Shown here: in pieces, positions 11,243-18,348 of the stretch
How positions within the stretch are numbered: position 1 is the stretch's first letter
Layout of the letters: the number at the start of each line of letters is the position of its first letter
NCBI GenBank assembly: GCA_027452205.1
Contig: DAIDGV010000012.1
Coordinates: 141,421 to 205,420 of the forward strand
Direction of reading: 5' to 3'
DNA: 64,000 bases
From: a candidate division FCPU426 bacterium
GTDB lineage: Bacteria > Oederibacteriota > Muellerivitia > Muellerivitales > Muellerivitaceae
The notes under the pieces: generated by a model
The model's database searches: none
Told to the model about the DNA's origin: nothing
Seen by the model: only the letters and a program-made list of their open reading frames with translations
Translations under genes and position numbers: made by a program

Positions 11243-11371
11243 GCGGTTGACGGGGTGCATCAAAGGCATTAGCACCCCGTCAACCGCCATGGGCAGGAGT
11301 GGATCAGGCCCTGTTTTCTAAGGGGCGATACACGACCTAAATAAGAAAAGTCCACTTTTAGGACTTTTCAA
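11243..11371 (+). repeat. Left copy of an inverted repeat flanking the atpI-atpZ-DUF3343 block
   Basis: Contains a 16-bp perfect stem (11243-11258 with 11272-11287, loop 13 nt), a CCATGGG segment, the sequence CGACCTAAATA, and a second stem GAAAAGTCC/GGACTTTTC (11345-11353 with 11361-11369). The same elements occur in reverse orientation at 12304-12439: 18 of 20 bases match around ACCCCGTCA..CCATGGG, and about 19 of 22 around CGACC/TTAAATA..GAAAAGTCC. The ~40 bases between these blocks do not align well. There is no T-run after the first stem, so it is not an obvious terminator. Confidence 0.7.
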
Positions 11372-11378
11372 CACACTG

Positions 11379-11810
11379 TTAAAGGCCCGACAGGGGCGTT
11401 CTTTTTTCTGGCACCGCCGCCCTTAATCCGGTCCACCCCAGCGCCAAAAGGAACCAGGTATAGCTCGCCAACGCGCCCAAAAGGCACTCCACTGAGATAG
11501 TTAACAAAATTCCCATAATCAGCAAGAAAGAACCCCAGCGTAAAAGGTAATAGACCCGAAAAAGACCGAGCCCCTTGGCCTCGCCGGCGTTCAAGACCCG
11601 GGTGGTGACCGCCCTTAAACCCAGCAAATGAAGGGGAGATAAAAGACCGCCCAAAAAAAGACCCTTAGCTACTTCTGGATACCCCTTATAAATGGCTGCC
11701 ACCGCCAGGGCCGCCGCTCCGGCCAAACCGATCAAACAGGCTTTCAGTAAGAGGATCCCAGCGGATGGTTTGGGAATCGGGTCCACAGGATCACTCTTGG
11801 GGTGGTTCAT
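11379..11810 (-). CDS. atpI: AtpI-family protein (ATP synthase accessory membrane protein)
   Basis: A small protein with four hydrophobic segments, of the size and position of AtpI, which assists c-ring assembly or Mg2+ supply for ATP synthase. Sequence identity to known AtpI is not obvious by eye, so the call leans on topology and on the adjoining atpZ-like and atpB genes. The ATG at 11810 (MNHPKSDP) is chosen. Frames extending to 11861 read back into atpZ. The start overlaps the end of atpZ by 20 nt. The ribosome site is weak, consistent with coupling. Confidence 0.7.
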   Translation of the reverse strand: MNHPKSDPVDPIPKPSAGILLLKACLIGLAGAAALAVAAIYKGYPEVAKGLFLGGLLSPLHLLGLRAVTTRVLNAGEAKGLGLFRVYYLLRWGSFLLIMGILLTISVECLLGALASYTWFLLALGWTGLRAAVPEKRTPLSGL

Positions 11811-12018
11811 TGAGTTTTTTGAGATCTTCGAACAATAGAACATAACTGGAAACAACCCCAAGGATCATCCCCACCACGATCACCCAGGTTCCCCAGTGAA
11901 ATAGCCGATTCAGGCCCCAACCCAGAAAAAGGCCCACAAAGATCGAAAGGGCGAAATTCAGTCCGAGGGTGGAGAGTCGTAGGAGATTGGCGCCGGTGGA
12001 TAGTTTTCTCGGGTCCAT
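11791..12018 (-). CDS. atpZ: AtpZ-like F0F1-ATPase accessory protein
   Basis: A 75 aa protein with two membrane helices (LGLNFALSIFVGLFLGWGL and TWVIVVGMILGVVSSYVLLF) ending in a short charged tail with DLKKL. This is the layout of the AtpZ/AtpI family (PF09527), which sits at the head of many bacterial atp operons and forms an ion channel complex with AtpI. It overlaps the DUF3343 gene upstream by 61 nt and atpI downstream by 20 nt, so the three are probably translationally coupled. Confidence 0.8.
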   Translation of the reverse strand: MDPRKLSTGANLLRLSTLGLNFALSIFVGLFLGWGLNRLFHWGTWVIVVGMILGVVSSYVLLFEDLKKLNEPPQE

Positions 12019-12317
12019 TGGCCGTCCTTTTCGATGTGGAAAGCCGCCTTTATATAGATACCTTCCGGCGGCAGGGCGGCCTCTACTTTACCACGGTCTT
12101 CTTTCACAATGACCAACCCTAACCCACAATCGTCCCGGATATCCCGGGGGCGGGGGATGAGCTTAAAGCGCATCCGTTGTTCCTTCAGGATCGATTCGGC
12201 ATGCATGGTTTCGTGGGTGGTATGGAATAGCAGGACAAAATGACGGTCATCCAAGGCCAACCGGCCCGAGGGCTGGGATCCCGCCACGGGGGCTAGCGGA
12301 CGGTTGAAAAAGTCCAT
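11958..12317 (-). CDS. DUF3343 protein (putative Se/S carrier-like)
   Basis: Residues about 27-75 (LLFHTTHETMHAESILKE, then LIPRPRDIRDDCGLGL) match the DUF3343 pattern of a strand, an xxAE-L helix, a P-x-P loop and DCGL. The family is small (~80 aa) and has been linked to selenium/sulfur handling, but its role is not known. The ATG at 12317 lies within the hairpin 12305-12333, so initiation there could be masked by RNA structure. A GTG inside (residue 11) is an alternative. The frame overlaps atpZ by 61 nt. Confidence 0.65.
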   Translation of the reverse strand: MDFFNRPLAPVAGSQPSGRLALDDRHFVLLFHTTHETMHAESILKEQRMRFKLIPRPRDIRDDCGLGLVIVKEDRGKVEAALPPEGIYIKAAFHIEKDGQWTRENYPPAPISYDSPPSD

Positions 12318-12439
12318 AAAACGGACTTTTTCATATTTAAGTCGCGGATTATTCCTTTTATTTCAAAGGACTCACATCGATTTGCTCTTAACCCATGGCC
12401 GCTGACGGGGTTCAAATACATAAATAGATACCCCGTTAG
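12304..12439 (-). repeat. Right copy of the inverted repeat flanking the atpI-atpZ-DUF3343 block
   Basis: Mirror image of the repeat at 11243-11371. It holds the 11-bp perfect stem TGAAAAAGTCC/GGACTTTTTCA (12305-12315 with 12323-12333, loop 7 nt) and the stem 12402-12411 with 12430-12439 (one G-U pair, loop 18 nt). The first stem contains the likely start codon of the DUF3343 gene; the second contains the stop codon of the DUF151 gene (12436-12438). Confidence 0.7.
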
Positions 12440-12930
12440 TGCTCTTGGCCGCCGCCGGTAAAATCCGTCGGCGAAAGGTTTTCGAGGAACTTTTTGAACT
12501 CGCTCATTTCCTCTTTGTACTTCTCTTTATCGACGATGGTGGCGTTGATGACCACTTTTTCGGCCACGAAGATCGGCGAATGGGTCCGCAAGGCCAGGGC
12601 AATGGCATCCGAAGGCCGCGCGTCGATCTCGAACCTTTCCCCGGTATCGTTCAGTTCCAGCACCACCCGGGCAAAGAAAGTGTTCTTGTCGATGTCGTTC
12701 ACGACCACCTTGGCCACCTTGGCACCCAGGGTCGAAATGACGTTCTTGAGCAGGTCATGGGTCATGGGCCGGGGCAAAACTTGGTCGTTCAACTGGATGA
12801 AGATCGCGGTGGCTTCGGCCACGCCGATCCAGATGGGTAAATAACGCTTTTCGTCGTCATCGGTCAGTATGACGGAAGGGGTTTTTAGGTTGGGGTCCAC
12901 CGCGATACCGCGGACTTTCATTTCGATCAT
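12436..12930 (-). CDS. DUF151 / bifunctional nuclease (BFN) domain protein
   Basis: A 164 aa cytosolic protein of the BFN family (PF02577). Visible family marks: VILTDDDEKRYLPIWIGVAEATAI near the N-terminus, RPMTHDLL, VVNDIDKNTFFARVVL, and IDARPSDAIALALRTHSPIFV. Plant and Thermotoga members were reported to have nuclease activity; the physiological role in bacteria is unclear. GGAG lies nine bases before the ATG at 12930, and an ATG at 12921 is also possible. It is transcribed toward the DUF3343-atpZ-atpI genes, with a hairpin starting at its stop codon. Confidence 0.9.
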   Translation of the reverse strand: MIEMKVRGIAVDPNLKTPSVILTDDDEKRYLPIWIGVAEATAIFIQLNDQVLPRPMTHDLLKNVISTLGAKVAKVVVNDIDKNTFFARVVLELNDTGERFEIDARPSDAIALALRTHSPIFVAEKVVINATIVDKEKYKEEMSEFKKFLENLSPTDFTGGGQEH

Positions 12931-13014
12931 GGTTTTGAGCTCCGTGAAGAACGACTACATCTATTGTACGCCGAATAATGAGTCGGGATTATCGGTTTTT
13001 CAAGGCTGGGTGTC

Positions 13015-13055
13015 TAGCCGAAAGGAATTCTCTCACACTATTTAACATTCGGCTA
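13015..13055. repeat. Short inverted repeat in the DUF151-amrA gap
   Basis: TAGCCGAA (13015-13022) and TTCGGCTA (13048-13055) are perfect complements separated by 25 bases. No T-run follows. Its role is unclear; the rest of 12931-13126 shows nothing recognisable. Confidence 0.4.
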
Positions 13056-13126
13056 TTGAGCGGGCAAAACTAATAGGACGCGGAAAAATGATTTTTTACC
13101 CTGTTTGGGACTTTTTCATCATCCCT

Positions 13127-13696
13127 CTAACGTTTTTTGAGATCCGTCTCACAAAAGATCTGGGCCTCGAAAGCGGTTATTTGGCAATCTTTTTTCCAAG
13201 CGGTCTTCGGCAATCCCGCTTTCACGCAGGTTTGTTCCAAAAAAGTCATTGGGTCCCAGTGATAATCCATGGCCACTTGCGGCAACAAAAGACCCGAAGC
13301 GTTCCCTTTTTTCACGATCAAGCCATGAACGCCCACTTTGATCTGGTCCGGTTCAATGGGCCGGGGCTGCGTCAATACCGATATCTCGATCTCCAGGTGT
13401 GAAAGTTCGTTCTCCGCCACGGGAGGAAAACGAAAATCCTGAAAGGCCGCGCTGACCGAGGCCTCCTGCACCGCTTCGATCAAGGGTTTCACCGGATATG
13501 GAAACCCGATACAACCCCGCAATTCCCCTTCTTTCCATAAAGTCACGAAAACCCCGCGCTTTTGGCGCAAGAGCGGCGACAGGGTCTCCACCACCGGTAA
13601 TTGACGGCCTTTTCGCGCGGTTGTCTGGATCGCGTTGCGGGACAATTGAAGTAAGAGGGCTTGGTCCTTTTCCGGGACCATTTCCGCTGGGTTCAA
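13127..13696 (-). CDS. amrA: AmmeMemoRadiSam system protein A (AMMECR1 domain)
   Basis: AMMECR1-fold protein with the family core GVFVTLWKEGELRGCIGFPYPVKPL (residues about 48-72, including the invariant LRGCIG), then DFRFPPVAENEL, EIEISVLTQPRPI, and GLIVKKGNASGLLLPQVAMDY. The biochemical function is unknown. In bacteria it is usually next to a MEMO-family gene and a radical SAM gene. The MEMO gene is directly upstream (10 nt gap), but no radical SAM gene is present in this window. Confidence 0.92.
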   Translation of the reverse strand: MNPAEMVPEKDQALLLQLSRNAIQTTARKGRQLPVVETLSPLLRQKRGVFVTLWKEGELRGCIGFPYPVKPLIEAVQEASVSAAFQDFRFPPVAENELSHLEIEISVLTQPRPIEPDQIKVGVHGLIVKKGNASGLLLPQVAMDYHWDPMTFLEQTCVKAGLPKTAWKKDCQITAFEAQIFCETDLKKR

Positions 13697-13706
13697 GACA
13701 ATTCCT

Positions 13707-14540
13707 TTACTGGCAAAAGGCCACCGCCGAATAACCCACTACCCGGGAATGGTCCCCGGTCACATCGCCTGAATTACGGTAACTCAACAGGCGGATATCA
13801 GCCGCCTCCCTGTCCTTGGCGAAACGCAAAAGGACCGAGACCGGCTCTTTCCCACAGTGGGTGCAATAGTACTCCGGATAGTGCTGGGAGAGGATCAGTT
13901 CATCGGTCCGATCCACTACCTTTTCGTCGCCCGTCAGCAGTGAATCCAAGAACTGCCGGTCCGCCCGGACAGCCGTTTCGTAACTCGGATAATGCGAAAG
14001 GTCCGAGGAAGCGACCAACAGGAAAGGTTTTTGTTTTCGCAGCGTCGCCAGGGCCTCGGCCAGGGGACGCACCGCCTGGTTCTCCCCTTGTCCCATCACC
14101 ACCGCGACCACTTGGGCTTCCGGGAAATAATGCCGGATCATCGGCAGGTGCACTTCGACCGAATGCTCTTTTTCAAAGGCCAGCGGCAGGTCCGTTAAAT
14201 GGGGGCTGAAATCCAAAAGAAAATCCCGGGCCTCTTGATCGACCTGGATATCTCCCAAGGGCGTTTCCAAAAGATCGCCCGAAAAGACCGAGACCCCTTT
14301 AAAAGACACATAGTGGCTGGGGCCGACCACGACCACCGTTGCGGGTTTCTCTTTCAAGGCCCGGTAACCCACCGCCGCGGTCGTTCCCGAATAGACATAT
14401 CCGGCATGGGGCAACATCAGGGCTTCGACCGGGCCCGGCACAGCAGGCACCTTGAGCTGTTCAAAGATCTTGAAAAGCCTTTGAAGCTCCACGGGTTTAG
14501 AAGGATAGAATTGGCCGGCCACGACCGGTTTAAGTTTCAT
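13707..14540 (-). CDS. amrB: AmmeMemoRadiSam system protein B (MEMO family)
   Basis: A 277 aa member of the MEMO1 family, structurally related to class III extradiol dioxygenases. The expected His/Cys positions are visible: AGQFYP, MLPHAGYVYSG (His), EHSVEVHLPMI (His), VASSDLSHYPSYETA (His), and YYCTHCGKEPV near the C-terminus. Human MEMO1 binds copper or iron; the bacterial role is not settled. It is followed by amrA on the same strand. Confidence 0.92.
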   Translation of the reverse strand: MKLKPVVAGQFYPSKPVELQRLFKIFEQLKVPAVPGPVEALMLPHAGYVYSGTTAAVGYRALKEKPATVVVVGPSHYVSFKGVSVFSGDLLETPLGDIQVDQEARDFLLDFSPHLTDLPLAFEKEHSVEVHLPMIRHYFPEAQVVAVVMGQGENQAVRPLAEALATLRKQKPFLLVASSDLSHYPSYETAVRADRQFLDSLLTGDEKVVDRTDELILSQHYPEYYCTHCGKEPVSVLLRFAKDREAADIRLLSYRNSGDVTGDHSRVVGYSAVAFCQ

Positions 14541-14583
14541 AGGGATACTATAAAACTTAAGGGTCTTCTAAAACAGCCCTGGC

Positions 14584-16233
14584 TTAAGCCTCGTCCCGCA
14601 GGTCCTGCATCAACATCTCAATGGTCTCCAACTCCCCTCCATCACACCAGATGGCGCGGCAATCATCGCCCGTGCAACGGTCCACGACCACCTGGGTCAG
14701 GGCCGAATGGATGCATTTACTCATTGAATTTTGGCAATAGGGACACTTGATCTCAGGAAAGTTGTCCCGGTCCTTTAACGGTCCTTGCTGGGTATTTCGC
14801 CATGTCCGGGCTTTTTTGATCTCGTCCAAACTATATTCTCTTTGTTCCCGGGCGATCATCCGTTCCAACAGTCCGCCGCGCAACAAATGACCCTGGCAAA
14901 AACTGCACTTCTCCACTTCCACTCCTTCCCGTTGATCCTTGAGCAAGGAAACCTTACATCGGGGACAAGCCCATTCCGAAACCGCGCCTTGGACCTGTTG
15001 TTGGAAGAAAGGCAGGAACTCCGCCACCTCAGAGGCCGGATGAACCTCTTGGCTTCCCGCGGGGCATACCCAAGTAGCGGGCGTTAGGGTCTTCGTCGCT
15101 AGAAGTTGGGGGATCGTATAGGGCCCCGCCCATTGGTCGTTCAGATAGGTCATAAAGGCAGACCCGTCGGCGGCAGGTTGGTCTTTGGGGGGCTTTTCTT
15201 CGGCTTCTTCCTGCTGCACTTGTTTTTGGACCGAGGCCAGGTCGCTCTTGGCCCATTGAAGGATCTTTTGGAGCCGGCGAGAAACCGGCGGGTGATCGCT
15301 GAAAAAACCGGATAAAACCCCATCCTGTTCATCCAGATCCGAATGAGAAGGATTCATGATGAACAGGGCTTTGTAATTATCCGGCATATCCCCTCGGTAC
15401 CGGTGCGAGATCTTATACAAACCGTCGGCCAGGGCCATGGGATCCTTACAGATCTTCACCCCATCCGCATCCGCCAAGTACTCTCGTTCCCGGGAAATGG
15501 CCATAAAGACCAGCTTGGTCATTAAATAACCCAGCCCCGAAATGACCCAGAGCACCATGGCAAAGATCGTTCCATCCCCCCGGCTACTGGAATAACCACT
15601 GGAATTGGACCGGGAGTTATCGGTCATCACCCGGCTCACATATTCATTCACATCCCCAAAAAAACCGAAAAGAAAGCAAGCCGTCGTGACCAACCGGGAA
15701 TCCTCATGCACTAAATGAGCGGCCTCGTGGGCGATCACCGCGGATAATTCGTTGCGGGTTAATTTGGTCAAAATACCCTCGGTCACCCCGATGGCGGCGT
15801 TACCTTGAGTATCCTGGACGGAAAAAGCGTTGCAACCCGAAGTGGATAAGACCACCGGCTGAATATCCCGGATACCCGTGGCCATGGAAGCCTCCTCCAC
15901 CATATGGATGAAGGGTGCGTGAAAAGTATCCAGGGGATCAGCGGGGCGGGCTTCCATCTGAACCAAAAGTTCTGTCAGTGTCTTGCCACGCGCGCTCAAA
16001 AAATGGCCTACTGCTAAAACAAAAGCCAAACCGGTACTGAACAATAGAATCGTGGGCAATCCATGGAAGTTGCGATAAGGAACCCACAATCGAACCAAAA
16101 AGAAGAAAGAAACGGCCATCAAGTCGATGAAGAAAACGTAAAGAAGGATCAAAAAGAAAAAAAGAAAGACCGTGGCCATTTGGGTCCGTCGCTTCACCTC
16201 AAAAACGGTTTCGGCGGGCAGACCGTAGAACAT
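14584..16233 (-). CDS. M48 (HtpX-like) membrane metalloprotease fused to GYF-like and zinc-ribbon domains
   Basis: The N-terminal part has two membrane helices, then a peptidase M48 domain with HEAAH at 169-173 and the third zinc ligand in SREREYLADADG (about 248-258), plus a further hydrophobic hairpin near 225-247. After an acidic linker (about 340-358) comes a GYF_2-like domain (359-408, with WAGPYTIPQLL), then two TFIIB-type zinc ribbons with Cys pairs C423/C426-C443/C446 and C497/C500-C520/C525. HtpX proteases cleave misfolded membrane proteins; the added C-terminal modules are unusual and suggest substrate or adaptor binding. Next to lemA (5 nt gap), a frequent partner of M48 proteases. 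Confidence 0.9.
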   Translation of the reverse strand: MFYGLPAETVFEVKRRTQMATVFLFFFLILLYVFFIDLMAVSFFFLVRLWVPYRNFHGLPTILLFSTGLAFVLAVGHFLSARGKTLTELLVQMEARPADPLDTFHAPFIHMVEEASMATGIRDIQPVVLSTSGCNAFSVQDTQGNAAIGVTEGILTKLTRNELSAVIAHEAAHLVHEDSRLVTTACFLFGFFGDVNEYVSRVMTDNSRSNSSGYSSSRGDGTIFAMVLWVISGLGYLMTKLVFMAISREREYLADADGVKICKDPMALADGLYKISHRYRGDMPDNYKALFIMNPSHSDLDEQDGVLSGFFSDHPPVSRRLQKILQWAKSDLASVQKQVQQEEAEEKPPKDQPAADGSAFMTYLNDQWAGPYTIPQLLATKTLTPATWVCPAGSQEVHPASEVAEFLPFFQQQVQGAVSEWACPRCKVSLLKDQREGVEVEKCSFCQGHLLRGGLLERMIAREQREYSLDEIKKARTWRNTQQGPLKDRDNFPEIKCPYCQNSMSKCIHSALTQVVVDRCTGDDCRAIWCDGGELETIEMLMQDLRDEA

Positions 16234-16238
16234 CGGGG

Positions 16239-16790
16239 TCAGAGCTTGACCTGGGGTACTTCTTTATCGGTCTCCGCGGCCTTGAGGAACTCCCGGGGTT
16301 GGAAGCCGTAAGGTCCTGCGATCAACGCCCCCGGGAATTGTTGAATGACCGTGTTGTAATTGGCCACGATGTCATTGTAGTGGCCGCGGGAGTAGGCGAT
16401 CTTGTTCTCGGTGGAGCTCAACTCCTCTTGCAGTTGGGTGGCATTTTGATTTGATTTGAGGGCCGGATAATTCTCCCAGACCGCCATCAAACGACCCAAA
16501 CCATTGGTGATCTCGTTCTCGGCCTTTAATCGGTCATTGGGATTGCCGGCGCCCAAGGCGTTAGCCCGGGCCTGCATCACCTGGCTCAGGGTATTCTTTT
16601 CGAATTCCATGACACCTTTGACCGTTTCCACCAAATTGGGGATCAAATCATGACGGCGCTTGAGTTGCACATCGATCTGGCTCCAGGAATTATCAACTTC
16701 CACCCGATAACCGACCAAGTTGTTATAAACGGAGACAAGATAAAGGATGACCACCAGAATGAAAACTAAAAGACCGATCAAAAAGATCAT
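16239..16790 (-). CDS. lemA: LemA family protein
   Basis: Membrane-anchored helical bundle with one N-terminal transmembrane helix (about 2-22, out- or in-facing not determined). The signature is YNNLVGYRVEVDNSWSQIDVQLKRRHDLIPNLVETVKG, followed by an Asn/Gln-rich helix pair (LMAVWENYPALKSNQ) and a VIQQFPG end. The function is unknown, but lemA genes are repeatedly next to htpX-like genes, as here. The ATG at 16790 has GGGAG seven bases upstream; an in-frame TTG at 16808 is rejected because it would start within that region. Confidence 0.93.
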   Translation of the reverse strand: MIFLIGLLVFILVVILYLVSVYNNLVGYRVEVDNSWSQIDVQLKRRHDLIPNLVETVKGVMEFEKNTLSQVMQARANALGAGNPNDRLKAENEITNGLGRLMAVWENYPALKSNQNATQLQEELSSTENKIAYSRGHYNDIVANYNTVIQQFPGALIAGPYGFQPREFLKAAETDKEVPQVKL

Positions 16791-16841
16791 AGGGCTTCTC
16801 CCGACCAAAAAGGATCCGAATACCAGCGTGAAGATTTTACC

Positions 16842-17414
16842 TTAACCGTGGATGACCTTGGTGATCTTATCCCGGGTATAGGGCCAGGCCCCGTCCGGCA
16901 GGACCGCCATGGAACCCGCCGTGAACATGGAGGTTTCCAGGGGCACCCAGGATTTACAACCTTCATAGCTAGGCTTTATCGGCAGGTCCGAAGGCATGGC
17001 CAAAGAATAAACGCGGACGATAAAAACATAAAAACCTTGCCAATCGCCGTAGTTGAAGCGTTTCTCGATCGCCTCGTCGCTCATCACCGTGAAAGGAATG
17101 AGTCGCTTGGCCGCTTCCCAATCAGTGACCTTTTCCACCCGATCAACGATGGCGTAAAGACGGAAATGAACGCGCTTGGGATCTTTATTCTCTTTTTCAA
17201 TGGCCGCCAACCGGGGGCGCCAATCGGGTTTGATCGCTTGGGCGTTCTCATGCTCGAAAGTGGGATAAAGGAAAAACTCGGAATGTTCGGGTTTGAATTC
17301 CCCGCCTTCCTCGGCAATACCACCCTTACGAAGCAGGATCGTTTGCTTCCCTTCTTCAAGGGCTTTGAGCACCACGGCCCATTCTTTGAGTGCGATGTTG
17401 TTCTGGAGTTTCAT
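16842..17414 (-). CDS. DUF1802 family protein
   Basis: A 190 aa soluble protein with the DUF1802 start (ALKEWAVVLKALEEGKQTILLRKGGI) and the conserved EHSEFFLYPTFEHEN segment, followed by YAIVDRVEKV and WQGFYVFIVRVYSL. Function unknown. Distant similarity of this family to PD-(D/E)XK-type or ASCH-like folds has been suggested elsewhere, but I see no catalytic pattern to support it. It is probably cotranscribed with lemA and the M48 protease (51 nt gap). Confidence 0.85.
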   Translation of the reverse strand: MKLQNNIALKEWAVVLKALEEGKQTILLRKGGIAEEGGEFKPEHSEFFLYPTFEHENAQAIKPDWRPRLAAIEKENKDPKRVHFRLYAIVDRVEKVTDWEAAKRLIPFTVMSDEAIEKRFNYGDWQGFYVFIVRVYSLAMPSDLPIKPSYEGCKSWVPLETSMFTAGSMAVLPDGAWPYTRDKITKVIHG

Positions 17415-17467
17415 AGTGGGTCGATTATGTGAATTTCAGCTTTAACTTTCAAGCTCAAAGGATTTGG

Positions 17468-18340
17468 TCAGTTGGACAAGGCCATCAAAATGCCGCCCGC
17501 CAACGCCAAAAGCGCGCTGCCCAAAACCTTAGGCCATTCGGAAAAGCGCAGTTCCTTGAAAACGAACAAGGACCAAGCCGCGTAGACCAGCGAACTGGAA
17601 TTCACAATAGGCACCGCCCGGGAAAGACCCAGCATTTGAATGGACATTAACATTCCCGACATGCCCAAGATCCACAAAATGGAGGATGCCAACCCCAAAC
17701 CAAAGTTGGCGGCTGTCATGTTCTTTGGCTTATGGAAAAGAGGGATCAAAAGGGCTGTCACCGCGCCACCCAAGACCAGCACGATCAGCACATCCAACTG
17801 GCTGATATTCGTTTGGGCGTCCCATTGGCGCACCAGCGTAATGGGTAGGAAATAAACACCCCAGAAAACCCCGGTCAACAGGCTCAACCAGACCCCCTTT
17901 TTCAGGTTACCTTCTTTGGAAGGGGCCGCGGAGATCATGGTCACCCACAGGGCTCCCGCGCTCAATAAACAAGCGCCGAGCAAAAGGATACCCAAGGACC
18001 GCAGACTGGCCGCCTCATGGAAGATCACCAAACCCAGGACGATATTGAGCAAGGTATTGAAGTTGAAATAGACCACCGCTTTGGCCAGGCTGATCTCATC
18101 CAGCGCCGAATTCGCGGCGATTTGCCCCAAACCCCAAAGAACACCCGACAAGAGCGCTGCCCAGAACCATTGGGGATGGGCCCAAAGCAGTGTCACGGAA
18201 TTCCAGCGAAGTAGCACAATCACCAACAATCCCCATCCCATTAAATGAAAGAAAGAGAACCCTTTTGTCGTCGAGAATCGGATCGGCAGCATGTAACTGC
18301 CGATACAACCAAAACCCACCAATGCCCAAAGATAACCCAT
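17468..18340 (-). CDS. GRP/DMT-superfamily sugar transporter
   Basis: A 290 aa protein with ten predicted hydrophobic segments in two similar halves, the layout of the drug/metabolite transporter superfamily. SYMLPIRF near the N-terminus, GLGQIAANSALDEISLAKAV and LSRAVPIVNSSSLVYAAWSLFVFKE resemble the glucose/ribose porter (GRP/RhaT) branch. Substrate not known. The ATG at 18340 is preceded by AGGAG. The frame is open for another 100 codons upstream, but that part overlaps the MFS gene and is not protein-like. Confidence 0.85.
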   Translation of the reverse strand: MGYLWALVGFGCIGSYMLPIRFSTTKGFSFFHLMGWGLLVIVLLRWNSVTLLWAHPQWFWAALLSGVLWGLGQIAANSALDEISLAKAVVYFNFNTLLNIVLGLVIFHEAASLRSLGILLLGACLLSAGALWVTMISAAPSKEGNLKKGVWLSLLTGVFWGVYFLPITLVRQWDAQTNISQLDVLIVLVLGGAVTALLIPLFHKPKNMTAANFGLGLASSILWILGMSGMLMSIQMLGLSRAVPIVNSSSLVYAAWSLFVFKELRFSEWPKVLGSALLALAGGILMALSN

Positions 18341-18348
18341 GAAAGCTC

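Larger units (their letters stand above)
11066..11378. other. Non-coding stretch between atpI and atpB
   Basis: No gene is seen here. The stretch holds the atp operon promoter (11158-11186), a 16-bp perfect dyad (11243-11287) and a second hairpin (11345-11369). The latter two belong to an inverted repeat shared with the other side of the atpI-atpZ-DUF3343 block. Confidence 0.7.

Noticed and set aside
13101..13120. GGACTTTTTCAT near the end of amrA as a third copy of the atpI-flanking repeat
   Set aside because: Only this short T-rich string matches; the surrounding blocks of the repeat are absent.
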